Part shown: positions 1-8,814 of the stretch, in pieces
Numbering within the stretch: the first letter of the stretch is position 1
Layout: every line of letters begins with the position of its first letter
Notes under the pieces: generated by a model
Databases searched by the model: none
What the model saw: only the letters and a program-made list of their open reading frames with translations
What the model was told of the DNA's origin: nothing
Assembly (NCBI GenBank): GCA_964403185.1
Contig: CAYOFK010000020.1
Location: 1-24,660, forward strand
Reading direction: 5' to 3'
Origin: CAYOFK01 sp964403185
Lineage (GTDB): Bacteria; Bacteroidota; Bacteroidia; Bacteroidales; VadinHA17
Length of the DNA: 24,660 nucleotides
Program-made: the position numbers and the translations under genes

Positions 1-215
1 AGGATGGTGGTGTCGTCAAGGATGACAATGCCCCCATCAGGACCCTGCTCCATGTGGATCCCAACAGCCTCTCCTTTGTTATAATTGGCACCTCCGAAAT
101 AGTTCCTGACAGTTTCAACATTCAAATCCAGTTTTTTTGCAATTTGGTGCATACTCCCGTCAGGAAGTTGATCCTTGATTTTGCGTAACTCGTTAAATGT
201 GATTGTTTTAGTCAT
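1..215 (-). CDS. Small HTH DNA-binding protein, C-terminus cut by the window edge
   Basis: Reading leftward from an ATG at 215-213, an open frame of 71 codons runs off the left edge. The N-terminal half (about residues 8-42) reads as a helix-turn-helix: an L-P-D-G-S segment, then QIAKKLDLNVETVRNYFGG, in which the second helix would contact DNA. The later part has G/D-rich turns. It resembles short (about 80-95 residue) uncharacterised DNA-binding proteins common in Bacteroidota; that link is from recall of the family, not a search. No target can be named. No Shine-Dalgarno is obvious, and the upstream DNA is AT-rich. Confidence 0.7.
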   Translation of the reverse strand, partial: MTKTITFNELRKIKDQLPDGSMHQIAKKLDLNVETVRNYFGGANYNKGEAVGIHMEQGPDGGIVILDDTTI

Positions 216-343
216 ATTATAGTAGGTTTTTTACATTAGCAGACACACGTCCTAAAGATAATTAATAAATCCTAAACAGTCAATTGTTTTGGTTGAACCA
301 TTGCATAATCGAACGTTAAAAAATCAAAATTATTTTTTGCTCC

Positions 344-425
344 ACTCACCGGGTGACTCCGGGTCACCCGGTGAGTAAAACCAGTACTTACCCTTTAAGC
401 ATTAACTCCCGGTAACCCGGCGGGT
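344..425. repeat. Two GC-rich palindromes in an AT-rich spacer
   Basis: The first is a perfect inverted repeat: 14-bp arms at 344-357 and 363-376 (starting ACTCACCGGGTGAC) around the 5-base loop TCCGG. The second is shorter, at 415-425 (ACCCG-G-CGGGT), and shares the core CACCCG/CGGGTG. Both lie just past the stop of the broken acetyltransferase on the minus strand, so they could end leftward transcription. However, no clean T-run follows the large stem directly; an A/T-rich stretch starts a few bases beyond. A dispersed palindromic repeat is equally possible. Confidence 0.55.
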
Positions 426-428
426 GAT

Positions 429-759
429 TTATCCGGGATCCCTGTTTATCATCACAACGTATCCAACGAGGACCTGAAACCCCAGTTTCTCGTACAGCCG
501 TATTGCAGCATCATTTGAATGGTGCATTTCCAGTTTTATCTGGGTATTCTTTTCTTTTGCAAAGGCAAGGCAGGCCCGGCCCAGTTTTGTTCCAAGGCCC
601 CGGTTTTGAAATTCCGGCTTGATGACAAAGTGATGAAGGTAGATCCGCCGCCCGTTAAAGGTCATCCAGGTTGGTTTTCTTCCAGATATTCAACACTTCC
701 GGGAAATCCTCTTTCCGGAAATCACGGATCAAAACTTCAGGAATAATCTCTTTGGACAT
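429..759 (-). pseudogene. GNAT acetyltransferase broken by an internal frame-shifting deletion
   Basis: The start at 759-757 gives MSKEIIPEVLIRDFRKEDF and continues through NIWKKTNLDD, then stops. This is a normal GNAT N-terminus. The rest of the fold is in another frame: WMTFNGRR at about 668 down to 645, then IYLHHF, the acetyl-CoA loop Q-N-R-G-L-G-T, LEMHHSN and a final LYEKLGF, ending at the TAA at 429-431. Relatives usually have a continuous chain of about 145 residues, with around 30-35 residues between the N-terminal helix and the WMTF strand. Here the two parts abut near 665-675. This is most simply a deletion of roughly 100 bases that also shifted the frame. The start lies 8 bases past the GT25 stop, so it was the last gene of that leftward operon. 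A downstream ATG at 665 could give a 78-residue remnant. Confidence 0.75.
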
Positions 760-767
760 GGAGGGAA

Positions 768-1502
768 CTATTTAAACCACCATAAGATGTGCATTTTATA
801 TAATTTTTCTGCAGTCCAGGCAACCCGGCGTCTAAGACCTTTCGACCGGATGGAGTTTATAGCTTGCATTTTCCCATTATGGGACCCCTGTTCCACAACA
901 GGCGGATGGGCCCAGAACATGTTTACAACCCTCCGTTTAATAAGTTGGTTATGCCACCAATCAATAATGGTGGGGCATTTGGTTTGTTCAAGGCTTCTTA
1001 AGATACTCCTTGCGCCTTCAATATTTATTAAATAGGCACCGGCACATCTCCCGGAGGATGCTTCATATAAATATTTACCCTTTTCTATGATTTTCCTTGA
1101 GGGGAATCTTAAAGTGGAATTCTCAATTGAGACAATTGCCCCGGTTTGGCAGTCTGAAAACTCCTCAACAATTTTCCCAAAGTATTTATCAAAATTTGAT
1201 AAAAAGAATGGATCATCTTCAAATACCAGCGCCATCTTGTTCTGGTTCTTAACCATAGCTTCGTAACAAAGTATATGGTTCAATGTGACCGATATTTTAC
1301 CTTCAGGCCACAGATCCAGTATATTAGGTACGAAGTACTTGTCAAGCAGGTCTTTGGTAAAAAGAGAGGGATCACCATCGGTCATAAATTCAAAATCCAG
1401 ATGGTGTTTGGTGAAGAGATTTTTTACCCAGTGTGCATGGTGATCGTAACCCTTTAAGGCATGAACCACGTAAATATTACCGATGGCAGTTTCTAAGGTC
1501 AT
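768..1502 (-). CDS. Glycosyltransferase family 25 (LPS/glycan sugar transferase)
   Basis: This 244-residue protein matches GT25 (the LgtB/LpsA-type family), which transfers sugars to lipooligosaccharide or other glycans at the cytoplasmic side of the inner membrane. Visible family marks are an N-terminal YVVHALKGYD strand, S-x-x-L-x-H at 71-76, the metal/nucleotide-sugar site LVFEDD at 92-97, GRCAGAYLIN at 151-160, and the closing HPPVVEQGSH at 199-208. The length is normal for a bacterial GT25. There is no signal peptide, as expected. It is downstream of the FkbM methyltransferase on the same strand, which suggests joint work on a surface glycan. Acceptor and donor cannot be read from the sequence. 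Confidence 0.85.
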   Translation of the reverse strand: MTLETAIGNIYVVHALKGYDHHAHWVKNLFTKHHLDFEFMTDGDPSLFTKDLLDKYFVPNILDLWPEGKISVTLNHILCYEAMVKNQNKMALVFEDDPFFLSNFDKYFGKIVEEFSDCQTGAIVSIENSTLRFPSRKIIEKGKYLYEASSGRCAGAYLINIEGARSILRSLEQTKCPTIIDWWHNQLIKRRVVNMFWAHPPVVEQGSHNGKMQAINSIRSKGLRRRVAWTAEKLYKMHILWWFK

Positions 1503-1571
1503 GAAATATTTTTATTTTTTACAAAAATGATGAATTATCCGGCAAAGTTAATTGTGTTCTCTACTGCCTTG

Positions 1572-2417
1572 TCAATTTTGTGTAGAATCATTATTTGGAA
1601 TGGCATAAATGTTTGTTGTTTTTTCCCATTGGAGCATATCTCTGCTATTTCCAAGATGAACTACCAGCGTTCCCGTAGAAAATTCATCGAATTGGTAAAT
1701 TTTATATCCATGCTGATCAATGACCTCAAATAATTCCATTTTTTCATCCTCCGTATTTGCACCAAAACTTTCGGCCACGATGGATGGCTTGTATTTTACA
1801 ATGATGCCGGTGATGGATTTAAGTATTTCCTTATCATATCCTTCCGTATCTACTTTAATGAAAGAAAGTTTTGGGAGCCAGTCTTTATACTTTTCCTCAA
1901 GGAAATCCATCATGTTGACGCCCTTTATTTTCTCATCATGAATGTATTTTCCATGAATACTATCTGTTGTCTTTGAAATACCTCCATTGGAAAATGATGC
2001 CTCTGAAGAAATAAAAAAGAATTCCTCTTCTTCAACACTTATGGCATAAGGGATTGATTCAATATTCAATTTCTCCTTATTTAATGATGCATTTTCTTTT
2101 AATATTTTAAAAACAAAGGGGTTAGGGTCGAATCCCAGGACCATACCATTATTTCCTGCAGCTAAGCCCATTGGCACGGTCGTATCCCCAATATTTGCCC
2201 CAATATCAATGGCCAGATCGCCTGTATTGATAAACTTCTTGAAAAAATCAACAGTCTCCTGCCTGATCTCAATTGGTTTAACCAGCGGATTATCCCAATT
2301 AGCAAATTCCACTTTTCCTTCATCTTCGAGGATAAACTCCTGCACTATTGAGGGGTATTCTCTCGTGATGCGTCTTGCTGTTTTTCTTCGAAAGGATTCC
2401 CGTAAATAGTTAAACAT
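1572..2417 (-). CDS. FkbM family SAM-dependent methyltransferase
   Basis: The 281-residue product has the FkbM Rossmann fold. SAM motif I is DIGANIGDTT at 71-80, the acidic end of strand 2 is in GFDPNP at 95-100, and the FkbM hallmark IKVDTEGYDKEIL is at 187-199. FkbM enzymes O-methylate small molecules or sugars, and in glycan loci they cap or decorate surface polysaccharides. The gene starts 18 bases after the NfeD-type protease stop and is followed after 69 bases by a GT25 gene, so co-transcription and a glycan substrate are plausible. The substrate is not determinable here. Confidence 0.87.
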   Translation of the reverse strand: MFNYLRESFRRKTARRITREYPSIVQEFILEDEGKVEFANWDNPLVKPIEIRQETVDFFKKFINTGDLAIDIGANIGDTTVPMGLAAGNNGMVLGFDPNPFVFKILKENASLNKEKLNIESIPYAISVEEEEFFFISSEASFSNGGISKTTDSIHGKYIHDEKIKGVNMMDFLEEKYKDWLPKLSFIKVDTEGYDKEILKSITGIIVKYKPSIVAESFGANTEDEKMELFEVIDQHGYKIYQFDEFSTGTLVVHLGNSRDMLQWEKTTNIYAIPNNDSTQN

Positions 2418-2435
2418 AATTTATTTTAATTTGAA

Positions 2436-3707
2436 TTAACTCTTTACAACATACAATTGTCCTGCTTCATCTTTGGTTACAAGCACGCTTTCCCCTTTTT
2501 CAATATACCCCACTTCCGACATGGCATCGAACATTTCACCATCAATCTCCACCTTACCGGCCGGACGTAAAATGGTCAGNNNNNNNNNNNNNNNNNNNNN
2601 NNNNNNNNNNNNNNNNNNNNNNNNNNNNNNNNNNNNNNNNNNNNNNNNNNNNNNNNNNNNNNNNNNNNNNNNNNNNNNNACCATACTGAGTGTTAAGCCT
2701 GAGATCATCAGTATGGCTCCGGATACTCCGGCCACACCAAATCCGGGGATGGCAAATATCTCAACAATAATGAGGATGAGCCCGACAATAAAAAGCAACA
2801 GTTCCCAGTTCTCAGCCAAGCCTTCAAGGTAAAGGGGAGCGAAATACAGAAGTGCTGCTACTATTGCCGCTCCAATGGGGAATCCGATACCAGGGGATTG
2901 AAGTTCATAGTAAATACCCCCGATGATGACCATGATAAGTATCCCTGAAACAATAGGGGTTACCAGGAGGTGGATGATCTTATCGATAGCCGTTGGCACA
3001 TACTGGCGGACCACATAATCTTCAATTCCGGCCATTTCAATAACCTCCCGGAGGTTTTCAGCCAGGCCTTCGCAATAGCCAACCTCCACAGCCTCACGGG
3101 CAGTGAGGGTAAGTACTTTCCCTGTGTCACTCACATTTTCCACATATATGGAGGGATCAACCATGGCCTCCGCGATGGCCGGATCCCTGAACCATTTGAT
3201 CAGTGTGTCGCCATCAGTGATCACCGTATCTTTGCCATGAGCTTCTGCCGTGGCCCGCATGGTGGAACGCATAAAAGACTGGTACTTGTCGGGAACGGCC
3301 TCCCCGGTTTGATTGACTACGGTAGCTGCACCGATACTGCCACCCGGGCGCATGTAAATACGGTCACAGGCAATGGCGATCAATGCCCCGGCAGAAGCTG
3401 CATTGTTATCAATGAAAACATATACCGGGATTTTACTGTTCAGTATCCGCGTACGGATGGAATCGGCTGAATTCACCATCCCGCCATAGGTATTCATATG
3501 GATGATGATGTAGTCCGCACCCATTTGTCCGGCTTCTTCAAAACTTTCCTTTGTTATCCTCCAAACCGGCTCGGCAATTTCTTTTTTAATGTCAAAAGTA
3601 TATACGATTGTTTTATCCGGAGGAATGTCATCCTGGGACGCTGCTGCAGGCAGGCTAAAACAAAAGATTAACAGTGGCAGGACCCGGTTATGGATTTGTG
3701 TTTTCAT
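2436..3707 (-). CDS. NfeD-type membrane serine protease (ClpP-class), sequence interrupted by an assembly gap
   Basis: A signal peptide (about residues 1-23) is followed by a ClpP/SppA-like domain. MNTYGG (71-76) forms the oxyanion region, NNAASAGALIA holds the likely nucleophile Ser105, and Lys141 is a candidate general base. From about residue 240 come four hydrophobic segments, then the C-terminal NfeD OB-fold (PAGKVEIDGE onward). Long NfeD proteins cleave or scaffold membrane proteins, often next to stomatin-like partners; none is present here. Exactly 100 Ns fall between the last helix (GLTLSM) and the OB-fold. Relatives have a longer linker there than 33 residues, so the true gene is probably longer than shown. 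The reading frame is kept across the Ns. It heads the leftward run to FkbM. Confidence 0.9.
   Translation of the reverse strand: MKTQIHNRVLPLLIFCFSLPAAASQDDIPPDKTIVYTFDIKKEIAEPVWRITKESFEEAGQMGADYIIIHMNTYGGMVNSADSIRTRILNSKIPVYVFIDNNAASAGALIAIACDRIYMRPGGSIGAATVVNQTGEAVPDKYQSFMRSTMRATAEAHGKDTVITDGDTLIKWFRDPAIAEAMVDPSIYVENVSDTGKVLTLTAREAVEVGYCEGLAENLREVIEMAGIEDYVVRQYVPTAIDKIIHLLVTPIVSGILIMVIIGGIYYELQSPGIGFPIGAAIVAALLYFAPLYLEGLAENWELLLFIVGLILIIVEIFAIPGFGVAGVSGAILMISGLTLSMXXXXXXXXXXXXXXXXXXXXXXXXXXXXXXXXXXLTILRPAGKVEIDGEMFDAMSEVGYIEKGESVLVTKDEAGQLYVVKS
2580..2679. other. Assembly gap of 100 Ns
   Basis: One hundred consecutive Ns sit inside the NfeD-type gene. A round 100 is the usual placeholder for a scaffold join of unknown size, so distances across this point should not be trusted. 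Confidence 0.99.
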
Positions 3708-3806
3708 TTATTTATAATTTATTTGTTTTGGTCAGATGCAGCTCGCATAACAAAACTTATTTTTACCAATATGTGTCAAATCAGATAAAATTTTGTCATG
3801 TTCAGT

Positions 3807-4568
3807 TCACGTTTTCAGGCTTGATAATTCACTTAAAAATCGTGCGAGACCTTCTTCTTTTGCTTCATCAAGAATGTATTTAATATTTTGAGTAAGATAC
3901 ACAATAAGTTCCTGCCGGGACAACACCTTGCTGTTTCCCAATGCCGCCACGGCCTCTTCCATATGATCCAATCCGTATTTTAAAGCCTGGTTAAATGTTT
4001 CCTCAAATCCGGGATGCAGTTTTTTATTTGTGGACCATGTGGCAAAAACAAAGGGGAGACCGGTATAAGCTTCCCAGGCTTCGGAAAGATCATATACATA
4101 GGCATAATTTCTGGCAATAAGAAAAGCCCGGTCGCCTATAACCACGCCGGCCTCCCGGTCAGCCAGCGTGCTGTTCTCATATCCTTCCCCGCCCCGGATC
4201 CATGTTACTTTAATCTTCCAGAAACGATCGGCCAGGATGCGGGCCAGTCTTACTGAGGTTTCCGACTGGTAATCCAGGTAAATGGTTTTGATGGTTTCTA
4301 CCGGATCATTGGCATAAAGGATTACAGACCGTACCGCTCCTTTGGAACCAATACAGTAATCAGAAATAATGGTTCCTCCGGTGACCTGTGGCTGTATGGC
4401 TACAGGGATCAGGCCGATATCGGCCTCCCCATTCAGAAGCTTTCCGGCACAGGCAGCAGGATGATCCAGGGAAAGATCGATGCGATCCCTGATGGGGTGA
4501 TTCTGCAAACCAAATACAAAAGGAATGGTGTTTTGATAGGATACAACGGAAACTTTATACTTCATCAT
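3807..4568 (-). CDS. mqnA: Chorismate dehydratase MqnA (futalosine menaquinone pathway)
   Basis: The 253-residue protein matches MqnA, which dehydrates chorismate to 3-enolpyruvyl-benzoate, the first step of the futalosine route to menaquinone. It has the periplasmic-binding-protein-like fold of the family: KVSVVSYQNTIPFVFGL at the start, LLNGEADIGLIPVA (about 44-57), SDYCIGSKGAVRSV, and GLPFVFATW (about 170-178). There is no signal peptide, so it is cytosolic. Two adjacent ATGs (4568 and 4565) are possible starts; the protein begins MKYKVS or MMKYKVS. It stands alone and diverges from purB across 188 bases. Menaquinone would be the electron source for the CbcL-like protein further right, but the genes are not linked in one operon. 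Confidence 0.9.
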   Translation of the reverse strand: MMKYKVSVVSYQNTIPFVFGLQNHPIRDRIDLSLDHPAACAGKLLNGEADIGLIPVAIQPQVTGGTIISDYCIGSKGAVRSVILYANDPVETIKTIYLDYQSETSVRLARILADRFWKIKVTWIRGGEGYENSTLADREAGVVIGDRAFLIARNYAYVYDLSEAWEAYTGLPFVFATWSTNKKLHPGFEETFNQALKYGLDHMEEAVAALGNSKVLSRQELIVYLTQNIKYILDEAKEEGLARFLSELSSLKT

Positions 4569-4756
4569 TAATCCGGACCGGCCCTGTTACTTAATAGTAC
4601 ATTACCACGCGAAATTACAAAAATCCCGATGTTTATTCCTCCCGATTTTAATTTAAAATGAATAATTTGTTACACGCAGGAAGGTTGGGTTAAAATTCCT
4701 ACCTTTATGCCACAATCAACGATTGATCAGACCATAGAATTTATAATTATTACCTG

Positions 4757-6121
4757 ATGAACAATCATTTTCTTGACGCTATTTCGCCGGTTGATGGAAG
4801 ATATTATGATAAAACAAGGGAACTTTCGGGATATTTTTCAGAATCGGCATTGTTTAAATACCGCCTTCTGATAGAAGTTGAATACTTCATTGCTTTGTGC
4901 TCCATACCCCTGCCTCAGTTAATAGATTTTAAGAAAGAAAATTTCGGCATTCTGCGTGCCCTGTATGTAGATTTTGATGCCAAAGATGCTGCCCGGGTGA
5001 AGGAACTTGAAGCCACAACCAACCACGATGTGAAAGCCGTGGAATATTTTCTCAGAGAGCAATTCAGCAAACTGGGGTTCCGTGACTATATTGAGTTCAT
5101 ACATTTTGGCCTTACTTCACAGGATATTAATAATACTGCCACTCCCAGGCTCTTTTTTGATGCTCTTGAGGACATTCTCATCCCCATGGTTGAGACTGTG
5201 TTGCAGAAAATCAACGCACTGGCAGAAAAGTGGAAAGACATGCCCATGCTGGCCCGTACACATGGACAACCCGCATCTCCCACAACCCTTGGAAAGGAAT
5301 TTAAAGTATTTGCTGTCAGGCTGCAAAATCAACTGGCAACCCTCGGTGACATTCCCAGGGCAGCCAAGTTTGGAGGAGCATCCGGTAACTTTAATGCCCA
5401 CCAGGCCGCCTATCCTGAGGTGGATTGGCCGGCATTTGCAAACCACCTGGTCAATGAGGTGCTGGATCTGCACCGCTCATATCCGACTACCCAGATCGAA
5501 CACTATGACTTTTTCGCCGCGGTTTGTGACAACCTGAAACGGATCAATACAGTGCTGATTGACCTCAACCGTGATGTGTGGACATATATTTCAATGGATT
5601 ACTTCAAACAAGAAATTGTGAAAGGGGAGGTCGGATCCTCTGCGATGCCGCATAAAGTAAATCCAATCGATTTTGAGAATTCCGAGGGCAACCTGGGGGT
5701 GGCCAACTGTATCTTTGAGTTCCTGTCGGCTAAACTTCCGGTTTCACGCCTTCAACGCGACCTGACCGACTCAACGGTCTTCAGGAATATCGGTGTGCCT
5801 TTGGCACATACTCTTATCGCACTGAAGTCGACATTGAAAGGACTGGATAAACTCATTCTGAATGAACCCGGGATCCGTGCTGATCTGGAACATAACTGGA
5901 GTGTTGTAGCCGAAGCAATACAGACCATCCTCAGGAGAGAAGGAGTGCCAAACCCCTTTGAGACACTCAGGGATCTGACCCGCAAAACGGACAGGGTCGA
6001 TCAGCAGACCATGGTTGAGTTTGTTAAGGGGCTGGATATCTCCGGGAAAGTGCGGGATGAAATCCTGCAGATCACACCCTGGAACTACCTGGGAATTAAC
6101 GATTGGGAGAACTCTGAGTAA
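4757..6121 (+). CDS. purB: Adenylosuccinate lyase
   Basis: The 454-residue product is a PurB of the long (enterobacterial-type) class. The enzyme splits SAICAR to AICAR plus fumarate and adenylosuccinate to AMP plus fumarate in purine synthesis. Visible marks are the N-terminal SPVDGRY, TSQDINNTA at about 121-129, the catalytic-region THGQPASPT near 164-172, and the superfamily signature SSAMPHKVNP near 294-303 on the mobile loop carrying the catalytic serine. The length fits the family (about 456). The start ATG follows a TGATG context. Its TAA overlaps the ATG of the ABC exporter by one base, so translation of the two is likely coupled. Confidence 0.96.
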   Translation: MNNHFLDAISPVDGRYYDKTRELSGYFSESALFKYRLLIEVEYFIALCSIPLPQLIDFKKENFGILRALYVDFDAKDAARVKELEATTNHDVKAVEYFLREQFSKLGFRDYIEFIHFGLTSQDINNTATPRLFFDALEDILIPMVETVLQKINALAEKWKDMPMLARTHGQPASPTTLGKEFKVFAVRLQNQLATLGDIPRAAKFGGASGNFNAHQAAYPEVDWPAFANHLVNEVLDLHRSYPTTQIEHYDFFAAVCDNLKRINTVLIDLNRDVWTYISMDYFKQEIVKGEVGSSAMPHKVNPIDFENSEGNLGVANCIFEFLSAKLPVSRLQRDLTDSTVFRNIGVPLAHTLIALKSTLKGLDKLILNEPGIRADLEHNWSVVAEAIQTILRREGVPNPFETLRDLTRKTDRVDQQTMVEFVKGLDISGKVRDEILQITPWNYLGINDWENSE

Positions 6122-7941
6122 TGAAACAATTCCTGGAAGTCCTTAAATACATTACACCATACTGGAGTAAGGCATCATGGAATGTGATTTTTAACATTCT
6201 TTCCGCCTTTTTTGCACTTTTTTCCTTTACTCTTGCGGCTCCTTTCCTTGGGATTCTGTTCGGCACCCATACTCCGGTAGCGGAAAAACTGCCCTTTGAG
6301 CTTTCCAAAGAGGCCATTGGGAACAATGTAAATTACCTGCTGACCCGGTTGATCGATGATTTTGGAAAAGCCCGGGTCCTGTTGTTCGTTTGTATCGGGG
6401 TGGTGGTGGTGGTGTTGTTTAAAACCGGATTCAGGTATCTGGCCAATCATTTCCTGGCACCCCTGCGTACCAATGTCGAGAAAGATATACGCTCCGGCAT
6501 CTTCAGGAAGATCCTGAGGTTGCCTTTATCCTATTATACTGAAGCCCGGAAAGGAGATGTGCTCACACGCATCTCAAGCGATGTCAAAGAAGTGGAGATT
6601 TCCATAGTGAGTTCACTGGAGGTTGTTTTTCGTGACCCTGCCACCATCGTCATTTTTCTGACTTCCCTGTTCCTTATGAGCTTTGAACTTACCATAGTTG
6701 GTATCATCCTTCTTCCCATTGCAGGACTGGTCATCGGACGGCTTGGAAAAAAATTGAAAATGACCTCCTTCCGGGGACAGGAAAAAATGGGGTTTTTACT
6801 GTCGGTGATCGAAGAAACACTTTCCGGACTGAGGATCATCAAAGCTTTTAATGCCGAACCACATTTTAACAACCGGTTTGAAAAAGTCAACAATACCTAT
6901 GCCCGCTTGCAGAAAAAGGTGCACCGCAGGCGCTACCTGGCCCCACCGATGAGTGAGTTCATGGGGACCGTAGTGATGATGACCATCATGTTCTATGGAG
7001 GAAAACTTGTTTTGGGAGGCAACCCGGACCTGTCTTCCGAGTTGTTCATTACCTATATTATCGTCTTTTCACAGATCATCAATCCGGCCAAAAGTTTTTC
7101 AAATGCCTATTTTAACATTCAAAAGGGTCTGGCCTCTATGGACCGGATCAATACCATCCTTAAAGCAGAGGAAACAATTAAGGAGAAAGAAAATGCAAAA
7201 CACATAAGTGGGTTTAAATATAGTATTGAGTTTAAAGGAGTTCATTTTAAGTACAACACCGAACCGGTACTGAGAAATATAAATCTTACCATTCCCAAAG
7301 GCAAAACAATAGCCCTGGTGGGGCAGTCTGGCGGAGGAAAATCCACACTGGTTGACCTGATCCCGCGCTTTATTGAACCCAGCCGGGGAGAAGTTCTTAT
7401 CGACGGCGTTGGAGTTGATGACTACAAGCTTAGGGATTTGCGTGATCTGATGGGGATTGTGAGCCAGGAACCCATCCTTTTTAACGATACGTTCATTAAC
7501 AATATTTCCATAGGTATTAAGGGTGCCACAGAGGAAGATGTGCAGCAAGCTGCAAAAGTGGCCAATGCCCATGATTTTATCATTGAAACACCAAATAACT
7601 ATTACTCCAATATTGGGGAACGTGGTTCCAAACTCAGTGGGGGCCAACGGCAACGTATCAGCATAGCCAGGGCATTATTAAAAAATCCGCCCATTCTTAT
7701 TCTGGATGAGGCCACTTCCTCTCTGGATACTGAATCGGAACGTCTGGTGCAGGATGCCATTCAGAAGCTTATGCAAAACCGTACATCCATCGTGATCGCT
7801 CACCGCCTGTCAACTATCCAGAGAGCCGATGAGATCTGTGTGTTGCATGAGGGGGAAATTGTCGAACGGGGCAAACACAATGAGTTGCTTAAAAAGAAAG
7901 GATACTACCACAAATTGCATGAAATGCAAATGAAAGAGTAG
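6121..7941 (+). CDS. MsbA-like ABC exporter (fused membrane and ATPase domains)
   Basis: This 606-residue half-transporter has an N-terminal six-helix exporter domain (about 1-340). The ATPase domain follows, with Walker A GQSGGGKST at 401-409, the LSGGQ signature near 504-508, Walker B ILILDEATSS near 525-534 and the H-loop in IVIAHRLST near 557-565. All catalytic residues are present. It belongs with the MsbA/lipid-exporter-like type IV ABC proteins and most likely moves lipid A-core or another amphiphile across the inner membrane as a homodimer. The start overlaps the purB stop (TAATG) and the next gene, a glycosyltransferase, follows after 3 bases, which supports an envelope-lipid role. 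A drug or peptide substrate cannot be excluded. Confidence 0.9.
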   Translation: MKQFLEVLKYITPYWSKASWNVIFNILSAFFALFSFTLAAPFLGILFGTHTPVAEKLPFELSKEAIGNNVNYLLTRLIDDFGKARVLLFVCIGVVVVVLFKTGFRYLANHFLAPLRTNVEKDIRSGIFRKILRLPLSYYTEARKGDVLTRISSDVKEVEISIVSSLEVVFRDPATIVIFLTSLFLMSFELTIVGIILLPIAGLVIGRLGKKLKMTSFRGQEKMGFLLSVIEETLSGLRIIKAFNAEPHFNNRFEKVNNTYARLQKKVHRRRYLAPPMSEFMGTVVMMTIMFYGGKLVLGGNPDLSSELFITYIIVFSQIINPAKSFSNAYFNIQKGLASMDRINTILKAEETIKEKENAKHISGFKYSIEFKGVHFKYNTEPVLRNINLTIPKGKTIALVGQSGGGKSTLVDLIPRFIEPSRGEVLIDGVGVDDYKLRDLRDLMGIVSQEPILFNDTFINNISIGIKGATEEDVQQAAKVANAHDFIIETPNNYYSNIGERGSKLSGGQRQRISIARALLKNPPILILDEATSSLDTESERLVQDAIQKLMQNRTSIVIAHRLSTIQRADEICVLHEGEIVERGKHNELLKKKGYYHKLHEMQMKE

Positions 7942-7944
7942 GGT

Positions 7945-8814
7945 ATGAGAGTCTGTGGGTTCAGCTTCATAAAAAATGCCGTCAAATACGACTTCCCCTT
8001 TTCGGAAGCGATCCGGTCCGTCCTTCCGCTTTGTGATGAAATGTTGATCGCCCATGGTGATTCCGACGATACTACAGAAAAGTTGTTACAACAACTTCCA
8101 CATGAAAAAATCCGCATCATACATACACAATGGGATTCGCAGTTAATAGAGGACGGGGCTGTCCTGGCCGATGAAACCAATAAAGCGCTGGATGCAATTA
8201 GTGAGGATTTTGACTGGCTTTTTTACATACAGGGCGATGAAGTAGTTCATGAAAATGATCATGAAACCGTCCGGACGGGAATGGAAAAATATCTGGATGA
8301 TCCACAGGTGGAGGGCCTTCTCTTTAAGTTTAAACACTTTTACGGAGGGTTTCATTATGTGGCAGATTCCCGGTCGTGGTACGACCATGAGGTACGGATT
8401 ATCCGCAATGACGAAACGATCCGTTCATTTAAGGATGCCCAGGGATTCCGGAAGAACGGGCAAAAACTAAAAGTCAAAAAGCTGAATGCAACCATCTACC
8501 ATTACGGTTGGGTGAAACCGCCCCTGGTGATGGGTGAAAAACTTTTGGAGCAAATCAGGTTCCGCAGTGATGCCAGTGAAGAAAATATCCGGCAAATTGA
8601 GGCCGGATTCGATTACTCAGGCATAGAATCCGTGGCCAGGTTTACAGGCTCCCATCCTGCGGTAATGCTGCCGCGTATTGAACAAAAAAACTGGAACATT
8701 GCCCTGGATACCTTACGTAAAAATATGTCTCTGAAACGCCGCATGCACCACTGGCTTGAAAAACTTACCGGACGGCGGTGGTTCTACTTCCGGAACTATG
8801 AAATTCTTAAATAA
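7945..8814 (+). CDS. GT2-like glycosyltransferase
   Basis: The 289-residue protein starts with a short Rossmann-type strand (RVCGFSFIKNA) and contains VLPLCDEMLIAHGDSDD (about 27-42). The acidic YIQGDEVVHE at 94-103 probably replaces the DxD metal site of GT2 enzymes. A basic, aromatic C-terminus (KLTGRRWFYFRNY) could touch the membrane. There is no signal peptide or transmembrane segment. It matches a family of Bacteroidota glycosyltransferases recognised by recall only. It begins 3 bases after the MsbA-like exporter stop, so it is almost certainly co-transcribed and may modify the exported lipid. Sugar and acceptor are unknown. Confidence 0.75.
   Translation: MRVCGFSFIKNAVKYDFPFSEAIRSVLPLCDEMLIAHGDSDDTTEKLLQQLPHEKIRIIHTQWDSQLIEDGAVLADETNKALDAISEDFDWLFYIQGDEVVHENDHETVRTGMEKYLDDPQVEGLLFKFKHFYGGFHYVADSRSWYDHEVRIIRNDETIRSFKDAQGFRKNGQKLKVKKLNATIYHYGWVKPPLVMGEKLLEQIRFRSDASEENIRQIEAGFDYSGIESVARFTGSHPAVMLPRIEQKNWNIALDTLRKNMSLKRRMHHWLEKLTGRRWFYFRNYEILK

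Noticed and set aside
4572..4583. The short string CGGCCCTGT recurring in spacers near 4575, 8842 and 18567
   Set aside because: Nine bases with no shared flanks or structure; not enough for a repeat family.
4715..4727. ATCAA-CGA-TTGAT palindrome between mqnA and purB
   Set aside because: Half-sites are in the reverse order to an FNR box and the spacing is three, so it does not fit that family; a short chance palindrome is likely.
5117..5473. Long minus-strand open frames inside purB and other genes
   Set aside because: Shadows of strongly supported coding genes, with no independent protein features.
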